This document shows positions 18,266 through 26,708 of a stretch of DNA of 64,000 bases, in pieces. The notes below the pieces were generated by a model, which saw only the letters and a program-made list of their open reading frames with translations, made no database searches and was not told where the DNA came from. Position 1 is the stretch's first letter. Each line of letters opens with the position of its first letter. The DNA is from Streptomyces lienomycini (GTDB taxonomy: Bacteria > Actinomycetota > Actinomycetes > Streptomycetales > Streptomycetaceae): positions 2,790,001 to 2,854,000 of the forward strand of contig NZ_CP116257.1 of the NCBI RefSeq assembly GCF_027947595.1, given 5' to 3'. Made by a program: the position numbers and the translations under genes.

Positions 18266-20662
18266 GTGAACGCCAACGTGGCCGAAGAGAACGAGAACAC
18301 CACCACCGCCCCGCTCTGGAACGACACCACCGCCTCCGTCACCGCGCGCGTCGACGCGCTCGTCGCCGCGATGACGCTCGGTGAGAAGACCGCCCAGCTT
18401 TACGGAGTCTGGGTGGGCGCCTCCGACGAAGGGGACGAAGTGGCCCCGCACCAGCACGACATGGAGGAGGCCGTGGATCTCGACGCGCTTGTGCCCACCG
18501 GGCTGGGCCAGCTGACCCGGCCCTTCGGGACGGTCCCGGTCGACCCGGCGCTGGGGGCGCTCTCCCTGGCCCGCACGCAGACCCGGATCGCCTCCGGGAA
18601 CCGCTTCGGCATTCCCGCGCTCGCCCACGACGAGTGCCTGGCCGGCTTCTCCGCCTGGGGCGCGACCGCCTACCCGGTCCCGCTGTCCTGGGGCGCCACG
18701 TTCGACCCGGACCTGGTCGAGCGCATGGCCGCCGCCATCGGACGCGACATGCGCGCCGTCGGCGTCCACCAGGGACTCGCTCCCGTCCTGGACGTGGTGC
18801 GGGACGCCCGCTGGGGCCGGGTCGAGGAGACCATCGGGGAGGACCCGTACCTCGTCGGCACCGTCGGAACGGCCTACGTGCGCGGGCTGGAGTCGGCCGG
18901 GATCGTCGCCACCCTCAAGCACTTCGCCGGCTACTCGGCCTCACGCGCCGGCCGCAACCTCGCTCCCTGCTCCGTGGGGCCCCGCGAGCGGGCGGACGTC
19001 CTGCTGCCCCCGTTCGAGATGGCGATACGCGAAGGCGGCGCCCGGTCGGTGATGAACGCGTACACGGACACCGACGGCATCCCCTCCGCGGCCGACGAGG
19101 ACCTGCTCACCGGGCTGCTGCGCGACACCTGGGGCTTCGACGGCACCGTCGTCGCCGACTACTTCGCCATCGCCTTCCTCAGGACCCTGCACGGGGTGGC
19201 GGCCGACTGGGCCGGCGCGGCCGGACTGGCGCTGGGGGCGGGCGTCGACGTCGAGCTGCCCAACGTCAAGACATACGGCGCTCCCCTGGCCGAGGCCGTC
19301 GCGGACGGGCGCGTCCCGGAGGCACTGGTGGACCGCGCCCTTTGCCGGACACTCACGCAGAAGGCGCGGCTCGGTATGCTCGATCCGGACTGGAACCCGG
19401 TGCCGGCCGCACTGGAGGGGGCGGATCTCGACCATCCGGAAGCCCTGAGGGGCCGGATCGACCTGGACGGGCCGGAGAACCGGCAACTGGCCCGCACGAT
19501 CGCTCAGGAGGCGGTGGTGCTGCTGAGCAATGACGGCACCCTGCCGCTGGACCGGCCTCGCCGCATCGCCCTGCTCGGTCCCAACGCCGACGAGCCCACC
19601 GCCGTACTCGGCTGCTACTCCTTCCCCCAGCACATCGGCGTCCGCCACCCCGGGACCCCGCACGGCATCGAGTTGCCGACGCTGCACGACACCCTCGCCG
19701 CAGAGTTCCCCGAGGCCGAGATCACGTTCTCCCGGGGCACCGGGATCGACGACGGGGAGCTCACCGGCATCCCGGAGGCCGCATGCGTGGCACGCGAGGC
19801 CGACATCGCCGTCGTGGTGCTCGGGGACCGCGCCGGGCTCTTCGGGAGGGGCACCAGCGGGGAGGGGTGCGACGCCGAGACGCTGGCACTGCCGGGGGCG
19901 CAGCAACAGCTGCTCGACGCCCTGCTCGACCAGCAGACCCCCGTGGTCACCGTGCTGCTCGCTGGGCGGCCGTACGCACTCGGGCGTGCCGTGGGGGAGG
20001 GCGCCGCGATCGTGCAGTCCTTCTTCCCGGGGGAGGAGGGCACGCACGCGATCGCCGGTGTGCTCAGTGGCCGCGTCAATCCCTCCGGGAGGCTTCCGGT
20101 CAGCGTGCCGAGCGGGCCGGGTTCGCAGCCGACCACCTACCTCGGCGCGCGGCTCGCCCACGCCGGAGCAGTGTCGAACGTCGACCCGACGCCCGCGTTC
20201 GCCTTCGGCCACGGCCTGTCCTATACACGCTTCGACTGGACGGACCTGAGGGTCGACGTGCAGGAGGCGCCGACGGACGGCGAGTTCCGTCTCGCCTTCA
20301 CCGTCCGCAACACGGGCGAACGGTCCGGAACCGAGGTCGTGCAGCTGTATCTGCACGACCCCGTCGCCTCCGTCGTCCAGCCGGTGCAGCGTCTCGTCGG
20401 CCATGCCCGGGTCGACCTGGAGCCGGGCGAGGCCGTACGTCTGCGTGCCACGGTCCCGGCCGACCTCGCTTCCTTCACCGGACGCGACGGCCGGCGCGTG
20501 GTCGAACCGGGAGCGCTGGAACTGCGGTTGGCCGCCTCCAGCGCGGATCACCGCCTCGTCGCCGGGGTCACGCTGACCGGGTCCCCACGGTACCCGGACC
20601 ACACGCGACGCCTGCGGTCGATGTTCGGCCGGGAGCCGGGCCGCCCGCCGGGAGCCGCCTGA
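18266..20662 (+). CDS. bxlA: Glycoside hydrolase family 3, probable beta-xylosidase (BxlA-like)
   Basis: A 798-residue GH3 enzyme without a signal peptide, so it acts in the cytoplasm on imported oligosaccharide. It has the (beta/alpha)8 domain (LAPVLDVVRDARWGRVEETIGEDPY; KHFAGYSAS), with the nucleophile Asp298 in GTVVADYFAI; the more common context is SDW. Next come the alpha/beta sandwich domain (IALLGPNADEPTAVLGCY; GLFGRGTSGEGCD, likely holding the acid/base Glu) and a C-terminal fibronectin III-like domain (FGHGLSYTRFDW onward). The GTG at 18266 has GGAGGAA upstream, 22 bp after permease 2. The layout supports hydrolysis of xylobiose to xylose. Other beta-glycosidase activities are common in GH3, so specificity is inferred. 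Confidence 0.85.
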   Translation: MNANVAEENENTTTAPLWNDTTASVTARVDALVAAMTLGEKTAQLYGVWVGASDEGDEVAPHQHDMEEAVDLDALVPTGLGQLTRPFGTVPVDPALGALSLARTQTRIASGNRFGIPALAHDECLAGFSAWGATAYPVPLSWGATFDPDLVERMAAAIGRDMRAVGVHQGLAPVLDVVRDARWGRVEETIGEDPYLVGTVGTAYVRGLESAGIVATLKHFAGYSASRAGRNLAPCSVGPRERADVLLPPFEMAIREGGARSVMNAYTDTDGIPSAADEDLLTGLLRDTWGFDGTVVADYFAIAFLRTLHGVAADWAGAAGLALGAGVDVELPNVKTYGAPLAEAVADGRVPEALVDRALCRTLTQKARLGMLDPDWNPVPAALEGADLDHPEALRGRIDLDGPENRQLARTIAQEAVVLLSNDGTLPLDRPRRIALLGPNADEPTAVLGCYSFPQHIGVRHPGTPHGIELPTLHDTLAAEFPEAEITFSRGTGIDDGELTGIPEAACVAREADIAVVVLGDRAGLFGRGTSGEGCDAETLALPGAQQQLLDALLDQQTPVVTVLLAGRPYALGRAVGEGAAIVQSFFPGEEGTHAIAGVLSGRVNPSGRLPVSVPSGPGSQPTTYLGARLAHAGAVSNVDPTPAFAFGHGLSYTRFDWTDLRVDVQEAPTDGEFRLAFTVRNTGERSGTEVVQLYLHDPVASVVQPVQRLVGHARVDLEPGEAVRLRATVPADLASFTGRDGRRVVEPGALELRLAASSADHRLVAGVTLTGSPRYPDHTRRLRSMFGREPGRPPGAA

Positions 20663-20674
20663 CGCCCCGGTGGC

Positions 20675-21862
20675 TCACAGCACGCCGCGCCGGGCGAGAC
20701 TGCGCGTCAGCGCACGTATGCCGAACGTCCACGGCGCGGCCTGCTCGCTGGTGACGACGGTGTTGACCAGGGTGCCGAGTCGCGGGCTGGAGATGCGTAC
20801 GACGTCGCCGTGCTCGTGGGTGAAACCCGACCCCGGTGCCGTCCGGTCCTCGGTGGGGGCGAACAGCGTCCCGGTGAACAGCACGAAGCCGTCGGGGTAC
20901 TGGTGGTGCGGACCGTGCGTGGCGGCCACCAGGTCCGTGACGTCGCGGCTGATCTCGCGCATGGAGCTGCTGCCGTGCAGTGCGTAGCCCTCCGGGCCGT
21001 CGACCCGCAGGCCGACGTCGAGCCCGCGGACGGTGTCGAGGTCGAAGCCGTCGTCGAACAGGCGGATGAACGGGCCGATGGCGCACGAGGCGTTGTTGTC
21101 CTTGGCACGGGCCAGCAGCAGCGCGCTGCGTCCCTCGACGTCACGGAGATTGACGTCGTTGCCGAGCGTCGCGCCGCGTACGCGGCCGCGCGAGTCCACG
21201 ACGAGGACGACCTCGGGCTCGGGGTTGTTCCACACCGAGGCGCCGAGCACTCCGATGTCGGCGCCGATGCCGACCGCGGACAGGACCGGCGCCTTGGTGA
21301 ACACCTCCGGGTCCGGCCCGATGCCGACCTCCAGGTACGGCGACCACAGACCCTCGGCGACGAGCAGTTCCTTCACCCGGTCCGCCTCGGGCGATCCGGG
21401 ACGGACACCGTCGAGCGCGCCGCCCACCGCCCGCTCGACACGGGCCCGTACCCGGGCGGCCTGCGACGGATCGCCGCCCGTGCGCTCCTCGATGACGCGT
21501 TCCAGCAGGCTCCCGGCGAAGGTCACACCGGCGGCCTTGATCACCTGAAGGTCGACGGGCGCGAGCAGATGGGGAACGTCACGACGGCCGTGGGGTGCTT
21601 CGAGCAGTTCGTCCAGGTGCCAGACGCGTCCTCCGTCGGCCTCGCGGACGACGGCCGCCGCGTCGTCGCGTTCCAGGAGGTCGGAGACGGTGGGAACGAC
21701 GGCCGTCAGGTCGACGACACGCTCTCCGCGCACCGCGGCCACACACGGCCCGTCCCATTCCGGGGCGTGGACGCGTGCCACGAGGGCCGCGCGGTCCGCG
21801 TCCTCCGGCAGGACGCAGGAGCCGGTGAGGACCGGACGAGGGTGTACTGCTGCCGATTCCAC
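20675..21862 (-). CDS. FAH-family protein, candidate 2-keto-3-deoxy-sugar-acid dehydratase
   Basis: A 395-residue fumarylacetoacetate hydrolase-family protein. The C-terminal half carries the family's metal-site and lid motifs (KAAGVTFAGSLLERVIEER, VDSRGRVRGATLGNDVNLRD, LLARAKDNNASCAIGPF, DGFVLFTGTLFAPTEDR). Length and motifs resemble XylX-type 2-keto-3-deoxypentonate dehydratases rather than true FAH. GTG 21862 is the start, after CAGGAGAG, 47 bp downstream of the IlvD/Edd gene in the same operon. In a Weimberg-type route, this enzyme would dehydrate 2-keto-3-deoxypentonate to 2-oxoglutarate semialdehyde. Its neighbour makes that substrate. It converges with the GH3 gene, with 12 bp between them. 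Confidence 0.78.
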   Translation of the reverse strand: MESAAVHPRPVLTGSCVLPEDADRAALVARVHAPEWDGPCVAAVRGERVVDLTAVVPTVSDLLERDDAAAVVREADGGRVWHLDELLEAPHGRRDVPHLLAPVDLQVIKAAGVTFAGSLLERVIEERTGGDPSQAARVRARVERAVGGALDGVRPGSPEADRVKELLVAEGLWSPYLEVGIGPDPEVFTKAPVLSAVGIGADIGVLGASVWNNPEPEVVLVVDSRGRVRGATLGNDVNLRDVEGRSALLLARAKDNNASCAIGPFIRLFDDGFDLDTVRGLDVGLRVDGPEGYALHGSSSMREISRDVTDLVAATHGPHHQYPDGFVLFTGTLFAPTEDRTAPGSGFTHEHGDVVRISSPRLGTLVNTVVTSEQAAPWTFGIRALTRSLARRGVL

Positions 21863-21909
21863 GATCGATGCTCTCCTGGGTTCGGGGAGTACGGTTCCCG
21901 GGGCCGGCC

Positions 21910-23646
21910 TCAGTGGGAGTCGCGGGGGACGCCGTGTCCACGGCGTCCGCGCAGGAAACCGAAGTCGGCTCCCCGGTCGGCCTGTTCCACGTGCTGCGTG
22001 TAGAGCCAGGTGTAGCCGCCGGCGTACTGCTCGGCGGCTGCCCTCCACAGCTGCCGGCGCCGACCGAGCTCGGCGTCGTCCACGTCCAGGTGCAGGGTGC
22101 GGTTCGGAACGTCGAGGACGACGGGGTCGCCGTCGCGCACCAGGGCGAGGGGTCCGCCGACGGCGGCCTCCGGCGCCACGTGCAGGACCACCGTCCCGTA
22201 GCCCGTGCCGCTCATCCGGCCGTCGCAGACACGCACCAGGTCCTTGACGCCGGCCTTCAGCAGCTTCGCGGGGAGCGGGACGTTGGAGACCTCGGGCATA
22301 CCGGGGTACCCCTTGGGACCGGCGTTGCGGATGATGACGACGGTGTTCTCGTCGACGTCGAGCTCCGGGTCGTCGACGACCTCGTGGTAGGCCTCCGGGG
22401 AGTCGAAGACGCGCGCGGGGCCGCGGTGGGTGAGCAGGTGGGGCGACGCGGCGGACTGCTTGATCACGGCCCCGTCGGGGCACAGGTTGCCGCGGAGCAC
22501 GGCGATGCCGGTGCCGGCCGGCTGGAAGGGGGCGTCGAGAGGGGTGATGACGTCGGAGCCGACGCGTTCGGCGTGCTCGGTGTTGTCGGCGACGGTGCGT
22601 CCGGTGACCGTGATCTGGTCGCCGTGCAGCAACTCGCCCCTGAGCAGCTCGGCCAGGACGGCCGGCAGGCCGCCCGCGTAGCAGAAGTCCTCCATGAGGT
22701 ACTTGCCGCTGGGCATCAGGTTGACCAGCGTCGGCACCGCGCGGACCAGGTCGTCGAAGTCCGACAGGCTCAACTCGACGCCGACGCGCCCGGCGAGGGC
22801 GGTGAGGTGGATGACGGCGTTCGTGGAGCCTCCGACGGCCGCGTTGACCCGGACGGCGTTCTCGAAGGCCTCCCGGGTCAGGATCCGCGAGGGGCGCAGC
22901 TCCTCCTCCACCATTTCCACGATGCGTCGCCCGGCCGCCTGCGCGGTCTCCATCCGGCGGGAGTCGACCGCGGGCCAGGCCGCGGAACCGGGCAGCTGCA
23001 TGCCGAGCGCCTCCGCCACGCAGGCCATCGTCGAGGCGGTCCCCATCGTCATGCAGTGCCCGTTCGAGCGGGCCATGCAGCCTTCCGCGAAGAAGCATTC
23101 CTCCTCCGTCATCCGTCCGGCCTTGAGATCCTCCTCGAACTTCCACACGTGGGTGCCGGACCCCACGTCCTGACCCCGGTACTTGCCGTTGAGCATCGGC
23201 CCGCCGGTGACCATCACGGCGGGCAGGTCGACGCTGGCGGCGCCCATGAGCATGGCGGGGGTCGTCTTGTCACAGCCGGACAGCAGCACGACCCCGTCGA
23301 GCGGGTTGGCCCGGATCAGCTCCTCGACCTCCATCGCCATCAAATTGCGGTACAGCATGGCGGTGGGGCGCATCAGGGTCTCGCCGGTGGCCATGGTGGG
23401 GAACTGCAGCGGCAGCCCGCCCGCCTGCCACACGCCGCGTTTGACGGCTTCGGCGACGTGGGTCAGATGGGCGTTGCACGGGGCGAGTTCGGAGGCACTG
23501 GTCGCGATGCCGATGACGGGGCGCCCGTCGAACACCTCGTGCCCGAACCCCTGGTTGCGCATCCAGGAGCGGTAGATCATCCCGCTGCGGCCCTGTGCGC
23601 CGAACCATGCCTGGCTGCGTCGGCTCGTCCTCTGCCCGTCGGTCAT
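21910..23646 (-). CDS. IlvD/Edd-family sugar-acid dehydratase (pentonate type)
   Basis: A 578-residue Fe-S dehydratase of the dihydroxy-acid/6-phosphogluconate dehydratase family. Three cysteine motifs for the cluster are present: ELAPCNAHL, LLSGCDKTTPA and CMARSNGHCMTMGTAST. The C-terminal DGRMSGTGYGTVVLHVAPE is the version found in arabinonate/xylonate dehydratases, not in biosynthetic IlvD. The expected reaction is aldonate to 2-keto-3-deoxy-aldonate. The ATG at 23646 follows GGGAG; an open frame to 23733 is ignored because it adds no family sequence and would place the start close to the operator. It is divergent from a GntR gene, with a palindrome between, and is followed by the FAH-family gene. 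Xylonate or arabinonate is the likely substrate, given the bxl genes alongside. Confidence 0.85.
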   Translation of the reverse strand: MTDGQRTSRRSQAWFGAQGRSGMIYRSWMRNQGFGHEVFDGRPVIGIATSASELAPCNAHLTHVAEAVKRGVWQAGGLPLQFPTMATGETLMRPTAMLYRNLMAMEVEELIRANPLDGVVLLSGCDKTTPAMLMGAASVDLPAVMVTGGPMLNGKYRGQDVGSGTHVWKFEEDLKAGRMTEEECFFAEGCMARSNGHCMTMGTASTMACVAEALGMQLPGSAAWPAVDSRRMETAQAAGRRIVEMVEEELRPSRILTREAFENAVRVNAAVGGSTNAVIHLTALAGRVGVELSLSDFDDLVRAVPTLVNLMPSGKYLMEDFCYAGGLPAVLAELLRGELLHGDQITVTGRTVADNTEHAERVGSDVITPLDAPFQPAGTGIAVLRGNLCPDGAVIKQSAASPHLLTHRGPARVFDSPEAYHEVVDDPELDVDENTVVIIRNAGPKGYPGMPEVSNVPLPAKLLKAGVKDLVRVCDGRMSGTGYGTVVLHVAPEAAVGGPLALVRDGDPVVLDVPNRTLHLDVDDAELGRRRQLWRAAAEQYAGGYTWLYTQHVEQADRGADFGFLRGRRGHGVPRDSH

Positions 23647-23731
23647 GCGGTCACTCCCGTCGGCTGTGGCGTCGTGCGTCTCACGAAGGGGCGTTCTCGG
23701 GTGAAGGTCCGCGGGCCGTACCCTGTGCCAC

Positions 23732-23746
23732 AATCATTAAATGATT
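23732..23746. promoter_or_regulatory. GntR-type operator palindrome
   Basis: A 15-bp perfect palindrome, AATCATT-A-AATGATT, forms an AT-rich island in the divergent region between the dehydratase and GntR genes. FadR-subfamily regulators bind such short palindromes. It ends only 6 bp before the first possible GntR start, so bound regulator would block its own gene as well as the dehydratase operon. Confidence 0.8.
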
Positions 23747-23752
23747 CGATGA

Positions 23753-24508
23753 ATGGCGTCCAGGGGGCGGGCAGAGATCGTGGAACACTTCCCCACCACG
23801 CACCAGCGTGTGGTCGACGAGCTGGGGCGGCGCGTCGTGGGCGGCGTCTGGAACCCGGGGGACCCGCTGCCCGTCGAGGACGCGCTCGCGGCCGAACTCG
23901 GCGTCAGCCGCGGGGTGGTGCGAGAAGCGGTCAAGGCACTGATGGCCAAGGGGATGCTGCGCGTACGACCGCGCACCGGCACCCGGGTGCTGCCTCCGGA
24001 GCACTGGAACCATCTCGACCGGGACGTCCTGCGCTGGAAGCAGGACGGGGACGCCGCGTCCCTGCTGCGCGACACGGGCGAACTGCGCCTGATCGTCGAG
24101 CCGAAGGCGGCCCGGCTCGCCGCCCACCGGGCCGGAGCCGACGACCTGCGAGTCCTGCACGAGTCGCTGGCCGCCATGGAGGCCGCGGCGGCGGCACCCG
24201 GCCGCAGTGGCTACGTCGAGGCCGACCTCGCCTTCCACCGGGCCCTGCTCGCCGCCAGCGGCAACCGTCTCATAGGCTCACTCGGCCGGGCCGTCGAGAT
24301 CGCCCTGGAGCACAGCTTTCTCATCAGCACGCAGACCCCGGGAGCGGTGGAAGCCTCGTTGCCGGGGCACCGCGCCATCGTCCGGGCCGTCGAGGCCCGC
24401 GACCCCGAGGCCGCGGCCGAGGCCGCACTGGCCCTGATCGAAGCCGCCGAACGAGAGATCGCCCAGTCACCGGGCATGCCGAACGCGACCCCGGGCGACG
24501 CCGGATGA
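23753..24508 (+). CDS. FadR-subfamily GntR transcriptional regulator
   Basis: A 251-residue regulator. The N-terminal winged helix (QRVVDELGRRVVGGVWNPGD then [28 protein letters not shown]) is typical of GntR. The C-terminal all-helical FCD domain (about 95-235) has the metal/ligand residues of FadR-type regulators (DLAFHRALLAASGN; LPGHRAIVRAVEARD). The ATG at 23753 gives almost no leader after the operator. GTG 23780 (VEHFPTT..) is an alternative, and leaderless translation is possible. It is divergent from the sugar-acid dehydratase and FAH genes, so it probably represses them until a sugar acid or 2-keto-3-deoxy acid binds. Confidence 0.87.
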   Translation: MASRGRAEIVEHFPTTHQRVVDELGRRVVGGVWNPGDPLPVEDALAAELGVSRGVVREAVKALMAKGMLRVRPRTGTRVLPPEHWNHLDRDVLRWKQDGDAASLLRDTGELRLIVEPKAARLAAHRAGADDLRVLHESLAAMEAAAAAPGRSGYVEADLAFHRALLAASGNRLIGSLGRAVEIALEHSFLISTQTPGAVEASLPGHRAIVRAVEARDPEAAAEAALALIEAAEREIAQSPGMPNATPGDAG

Positions 24509-24557
24509 CCTGCCGCCGCTGAGACCTGCGAGCGCCGCGGGAGACGGCCGCCCCCGC

Positions 24558-24595
24558 CTGCCCCGGGCACCCCCGCTCAGGGGCGCCCGGGGCAG
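24558..24595. terminator. Bidirectional terminator after GntR gene
   Basis: An 11-bp perfect stem (24558-24568 with 24585-24595) has a second CCCC/GGGG stem inside it and a 5-nt loop. It lies between convergent genes. Confidence 0.82.
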
Positions 24596-24601
24596 CACGG
24601 C

Positions 24602-26437
24602 TCAGGGGTACTGCACCACCTTCGACGGCACCGTGTCCGTCCCCGACGTGGGCGACCCCGTGTCGTTGATGACGCACTCGTACTGCCCCTGGCCGCCCAG
24701 CGACACCACGAGCAGCCCGTGGAAGCGCACGCCGGGCCGGTTCGGCGCCGCGAAGCCGTGGTGCTGCACGATGGACGGGTTCACGTTGTAGTAGCAGTAG
24801 CTGCCCAGACCCCAGCCCTCGTGCTCGGTGACGCCGTCCCCGACCTTGTAGGCCGCGTACCCCTTGACCGAGCCGTTCTGGACGGCCGCCTGGTCGGGGG
24901 CGTCGTACGCCTTCTCGTTCTGGAAGAAGACCGTGCGGCCGCGCTCACCGTTCCACTGCACGTCGTACTTGTTGAAGTGCTCCACGAACAGGCCGGTGAT
25001 CAGCACGTCGTCGCCGTTCACGACCACGCCGTAGTCGGCCCGGTTGGTCTCCCAGCCGACGCCGTCACCGTGGTCGGCACGCCACACCCAGGTGTGGTCG
25101 ACCACGGTGTGCCGACTGTTGACGACCAGGCTGGTCGTCGCCCTGCCGGGGCCCGCCCCGCCGATCCGGACGAACACGTCCTGGACCGTGGTCGGATTGG
25201 CCGAGTGGTCCGCGGACGCGCCCTCCGGCCCGACCTCCAGCAGCGTCGCCGAGTTGACCGGGCCCGCGTCGACCAGGAACCCGGCCAGGCGTACGCCGTC
25301 CACGTCCGCGACCCTCAGAGCGGTCACGCCGTCGTCGGGGATGAGCGTGGCGTAGCCGAGACCCAGGACGACCGTGCCCGCGCGGTTCACGTCGAGCGTG
25401 CGGTCCAGGTGGTAGATCCCGGGTGTCAGCAGCAGGTGCAGGCCCTCTTCCAGGGCCTGGTTGAGGGTGGCCGCAGAGTCCCCTGGCCCGGCCACGTAGA
25501 ACTGGGAGAGTGGCAGCGAGGTGCCGCGCGGGGTGCCGTTGCCCCAGGAGACGCCGCGGGCGTCGGTGCGCTTCTCCGGCAGGAACACCCGGTACTCGTC
25601 GCCGTCGACGTACAGGAACGGCTTCTCCCGGGAGACGGGCGTCGTCTCCAGCGTGGTGTACGGCGGCTCGGGGAAACTCTGCGCGGGCGCTCCCTCCACG
25701 CCGGAGAAGACCATGTTCCACACGGCGTTGAGCCAGCCGCCGACCGAACTGTCCCGGGTGTACCACTGCTGCTGCGAGTACGGGCCGACCTCGCCGTCGA
25801 TCCTGCTGTCGGCGATGTAGCCGCCGCTGGCCCAACCGTAGCCGTCGGGGGCGAGGTTGAGGCCGCCGCGCACGTGCATGCGCCGGAAGGGCGCCGCCTG
25901 GGAGACCGCCCAGCGGTTGGTGCCGCTGACCGGGACCAGGGCGAGGTTCTCCGCCGAACGCCAGAAGTTCTGCGTGGCGTTGCCGTCGAACCATCCGGCG
26001 TCGACCGTGACGTCGCCGTTGATGGTGGTGTCGTCGGGGGACAGGCCGAGGCCCGCGATCGAGGTGTAGAAGCCGAGTTGGGCGTTGAGGCCGCTGTACG
26101 TGCCGGGCTTGAACAGCAGCGCGTAGCGGCCGGTGCCGAACTGGGCCGACTCCTGCTGCTTGAAGATCTCGTCCAGTCGGCCCTGGATGTTCGCCGTGGA
26201 CGGGTCGAAGACGATGACACTCGGACCCAGGTCGCCGCCGCCGGGCAGGGCACGCGGGCCGTGGGGGGAGTCGGCCGAACCGGAGCCGGAGCCGGAGCCG
26301 GAAGCAACGGCCGCGGACGCGGACGTGGCGCCGGCCAGCGACGCCAGCACGGGTGCCGCGGCGGCCGCACCGAGCAGGCTGCGGCGCCGTACTCCGGCAG
26401 GCTCGGAGGCGGAGGAGGGCGTGGGGGAAGAGGGCAT
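24602..26437 (-). CDS. Exported right-handed beta-helix protein of unknown activity
   Basis: This 611-residue exported protein has a twin-arginine-like signal (VRRRSLLGAAAAAPVLASL, about 18-36, then ATSASA) and a Ser/Gly linker. The rest reads as a pectate-lyase-like beta-helix: VIVFDPSTANIQGRLDEIF, FKPGTYSGLNAQLGFYTSI, ISP-type turns (DDTTINGDVTVDAGWFDGNA), TPGIYHLDRTLDVNRAGTVV and VDHTWVWRADHGDG. Actinobacterial relatives carry vague names (adenylyl cyclase, coagulation factor 5/8), which do not fit what is seen; a distant link to GH55-type glucanases is possible. The ATG at 26437 follows GGAGAG. It is divergent from the DUF1996 gene, with LacI-type operators between, so it is probably induced by a polysaccharide breakdown product. 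The substrate is unknown. Confidence 0.75.
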   Translation of the reverse strand: MPSSPTPSSASEPAGVRRRSLLGAAAAAPVLASLAGATSASAAVASGSGSGSGSADSPHGPRALPGGGDLGPSVIVFDPSTANIQGRLDEIFKQQESAQFGTGRYALLFKPGTYSGLNAQLGFYTSIAGLGLSPDDTTINGDVTVDAGWFDGNATQNFWRSAENLALVPVSGTNRWAVSQAAPFRRMHVRGGLNLAPDGYGWASGGYIADSRIDGEVGPYSQQQWYTRDSSVGGWLNAVWNMVFSGVEGAPAQSFPEPPYTTLETTPVSREKPFLYVDGDEYRVFLPEKRTDARGVSWGNGTPRGTSLPLSQFYVAGPGDSAATLNQALEEGLHLLLTPGIYHLDRTLDVNRAGTVVLGLGYATLIPDDGVTALRVADVDGVRLAGFLVDAGPVNSATLLEVGPEGASADHSANPTTVQDVFVRIGGAGPGRATTSLVVNSRHTVVDHTWVWRADHGDGVGWETNRADYGVVVNGDDVLITGLFVEHFNKYDVQWNGERGRTVFFQNEKAYDAPDQAAVQNGSVKGYAAYKVGDGVTEHEGWGLGSYCYYNVNPSIVQHHGFAAPNRPGVRFHGLLVVSLGGQGQYECVINDTGSPTSGTDTVPSKVVQYP

Positions 26438-26485
26438 GGGGGGCAGCTCTCCTTGTTCGGAAAGTGAACGATGTGGGGGTGGGGG

Positions 26486-26493
26486 GAGCGCTC
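26486..26493. promoter_or_regulatory. LacI-type operator upstream of the beta-helix gene
   Basis: The core palindrome GAGCGCTC, flanked by further GG/CT positions, matches the perfect site at 26659. It lies about 50 bp before the beta-helix start, downstream of a leftward TTGACG (26529-26534 on the + strand as CGTCAA). It is weaker than the other two copies. Confidence 0.5.
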
Positions 26494-26621
26494 TCTGGAT
26501 GTGCATGCTTCATCTGTCGGCACGGACACGTCAAGAGTTGCGACCGCTTCGGGTGCGCTGTGTTCAACAAGTGGGGGCGCGGGGCAGGTTGATCGGCCCG
26601 CCGTTCCTTCTGTCGAATCCC

Positions 26622-26650
26622 TTGACACCTTCCCGCCGGGCCCCAACACT
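26622..26650 (+). promoter_or_regulatory. Promoter of the DUF1996 gene
   Basis: A consensus TTGACA (26622-26627) and a weak AACACT (26645-26650) are 17 bp apart. The operator at 26659 covers the expected transcription start. Confidence 0.6.
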
Positions 26651-26658
26651 CCGACTCG

Positions 26659-26672
26659 GGAGAGCGCTCTCC
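26659..26672. promoter_or_regulatory. LacI-type operator GGAGAGCGCTCTCC
   Basis: A perfect 14-bp palindrome placed over the expected +1 of the DUF1996 gene. It has the central CG and GAG/CTC arms of Streptomyces LacI-family operators. A near-copy precedes the LacI gene at 32577, which is therefore the best candidate regulator. Confidence 0.78.
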
Positions 26673-26708
26673 GAGAATGTCCCCCCGACCCCTTTCCAGG
26701 AGGTCTCC

